Positions 63,250 to 64,000 of a DNA stretch of 64,000 nucleotides are shown piece by piece (the stretch's first letter is position 1; each line of letters opens with the position of its first letter). This stretch comes from Haloferax massiliensis. Its GTDB lineage: Archaea; Halobacteriota; Halobacteria; Halobacteriales; Haloferacaceae. Under the pieces are notes generated by a model, which was not told the DNA's origin, did no database searches, and worked only from the letters and a program-made list of their open reading frames with translations. The position numbers and the translations under genes are program-made. The DNA is taken from assembly GCF_001368915.1 (NCBI RefSeq), contig NZ_CSTE01000001.1:199364-263363 (forward strand), written 5' to 3'.

Positions 63250-63480
63250 CTACCGCCCGTTTCCTCCGAACTCGGCCGACAGGATACCGGGGAGGTCGGT
63301 CAGCCAGCTGACGACCGCGCAGACGACCATCACGCCGACCGCGGCCATGTAGCCCCAGACGGTGACCGCGTCGAGCACGAAGTCGATAGCGACGAATCCC
63401 GAGAGGATGACGGCACCGCTGATGGCCGCCGCGACGACGACGGCCAGCGCACCGTACGCCCGTGTCGGATTGTCTACCAT
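63250..63480 (-). CDS. Small two-helix membrane protein
   Basis: From ATG 63480 the 76-residue product has two transmembrane helices (GALAVVVAAAISGAVILSGF and WGYMAAVGVMVVCAVVSWL) and a short tail. It is convergent with the DUF502 gene. Function unknown. Confidence 0.65.
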   Translation of the reverse strand: MVDNPTRAYGALAVVVAAAISGAVILSGFVAIDFVLDAVTVWGYMAAVGVMVVCAVVSWLTDLPGILSAEFGGNGR

Positions 63481-63915
63481 ATCGAAGGGTGTCGACTCGG
63501 CAACAAAAACGTGAGGGCCACCCTCGGCGGCGGGAACGACACCACCGACCGGCGACGACCATCGGTCACCGCGACGAGAGACACCGCGGGCGCTCACGGG
63601 AGACTCGTCGGGACGCGAAGATGGTCAGTCGGCCTCGGTAGTGGTGGTGGGTCTACGGAAGGAACACCGAGGCTCGGTTCGTCCTGACCAGATAGATATC
63701 TCTTAGGCGCTCCTAAAAAATATATCGGAGGTCACGAATATCAGCCGCATACACGTCGAACGGGGCTGTCCGCGTCGTCGGGCGGGGGACGACCGCGGTG
63801 GCGCTGAAACACCACACCACGGTCGGGGGTCGCCGTTCAGCGGTCGGTTGGGAAACGGCGATGTCGTTCCGTTCCGACCGAGGTATTTTTGATTGACACG
63901 TCCGATAGCGGAGAT
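63481..63915. other. Intergenic stretch
   Basis: No gene. It contains a DtxR-like palindrome (63703-63716) followed by an AT run, and the probable TATA of the last gene (TATTTTTGATTG near 63883). Confidence 0.4.
63703..63716. promoter_or_regulatory. DtxR-like palindrome
   Basis: TTAGG-CGCT-CCTAA is a perfect dyad with the same arms and spacer length as the operator at 39261-39278. It is directly followed by AAAAAATATATCGG, a TATA-like element. No gene start follows within 150 bp, so its target is unclear. Confidence 0.5.
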
Positions 63916-64000
63916 ATGGGTCCCCAGTTATCGTCGGGCATCGAACCGATTCCGAGCATCGAAGGCCGCCCCGTGTACACCGCCTCGGGCGATCGATTTG
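63916..64000 (+). CDS. PRC-barrel-like protein, partial
   Basis: The frame from ATG 63916 runs off the window after 28 codons: MGPQLSSGIEPIPSIEGRPV then YTASGDRF. The 'GxPVYTASGDRxG' pattern begins many haloarchaeal PRC-barrel proteins. A TATA-like element lies about 30 bp upstream. Only the N-terminus is visible. Confidence 0.45.
   Translation, partial: MGPQLSSGIEPIPSIEGRPVYTASGDRF

Overview
This window reads as haloarchaeal DNA (class Halobacteria, most like Haloferax or a close relative). The proteins are acidic, many exported proteins carry twin-arginine signals, one surface protein ends in a PGF-CTERM archaeosortase signal, there is an archaeal initiator tRNA-Met, and regulators are of haloarchaeal HTH, Lrp and PAS/LOV types. 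No taxon can be proven from the sequence alone.

Positions 1 to about 29 kb look like plasmid or integrative-element DNA of moderate GC content. The left end holds three overlapping genes, two of them RAMP-fold proteins resembling type IV (Csf) CRISPR effector subunits, with no array in view. Next come a sugar O-acetyltransferase between two decayed glycosyltransferase tails, small regulators, and a replication module: an Orc1/Cdc6 gene flanked by 22-bp iterons (five behind the gene, three strong copies in the AT-rich region in front of it, one more near 9.7 kb). From 9,999 to 17,304 a tightly packed operon encodes a conjugation-like machine: pilin-like protein, large surface protein, Tat lipoprotein, polytopic VirB6-like protein, membrane-anchored VirB4-N-like protein and VirB4-like ATPase. 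A VirD4/TraD-like coupling ATPase with an unusual C-terminal extension (23,755-27,387) and an NrS-1-type primase-polymerase-like protein (27,435-28,676) complete the plasmid functions.

Between the two ATPases lies a mosaic of cargo and scars: glycosyltransferase, IS6-type MITE, initiator tRNA with a nearby partial copy of its 3' end, an RNA-ligase homologue lacking its catalytic residues, an FkbM methyltransferase, an Mrr-like nuclease with helix-hairpin-helix domains, two related palindromic elements, and a broken duplicate of the coupling-protein 5' end.

From about 29.8 kb the sequence is richer in GC and contains ordinary accessory haloarchaeal genes with many small membrane proteins: an HTH regulator beside a flavin-dependent halogenase-like protein, a secreted papain-fold peptidase, a sugar-nucleotide epimerase with a truncated copy 3 kb away, an iron-type substrate-binding lipoprotein under a DtxR-like operator, several frameshifted or truncated genes between 40 and 43 kb, a very large Tat-secreted heparinase II/III-like protein, and a frameshifted M14 peptidase-family gene.

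The last 14 kb contains an Lrp regulator, two LOV-type signalling proteins (one a histidine kinase with a remarkable palindromic triplication in its ATP-binding N box), a two-HTH disordered protein, a secreted nucleotidase-like protein with cohesin-like and dockerin-like domains next to a PGF-CTERM cohesin-like surface protein, a DUF502 membrane protein, and the start of a PRC-barrel-like gene cut by the window edge.
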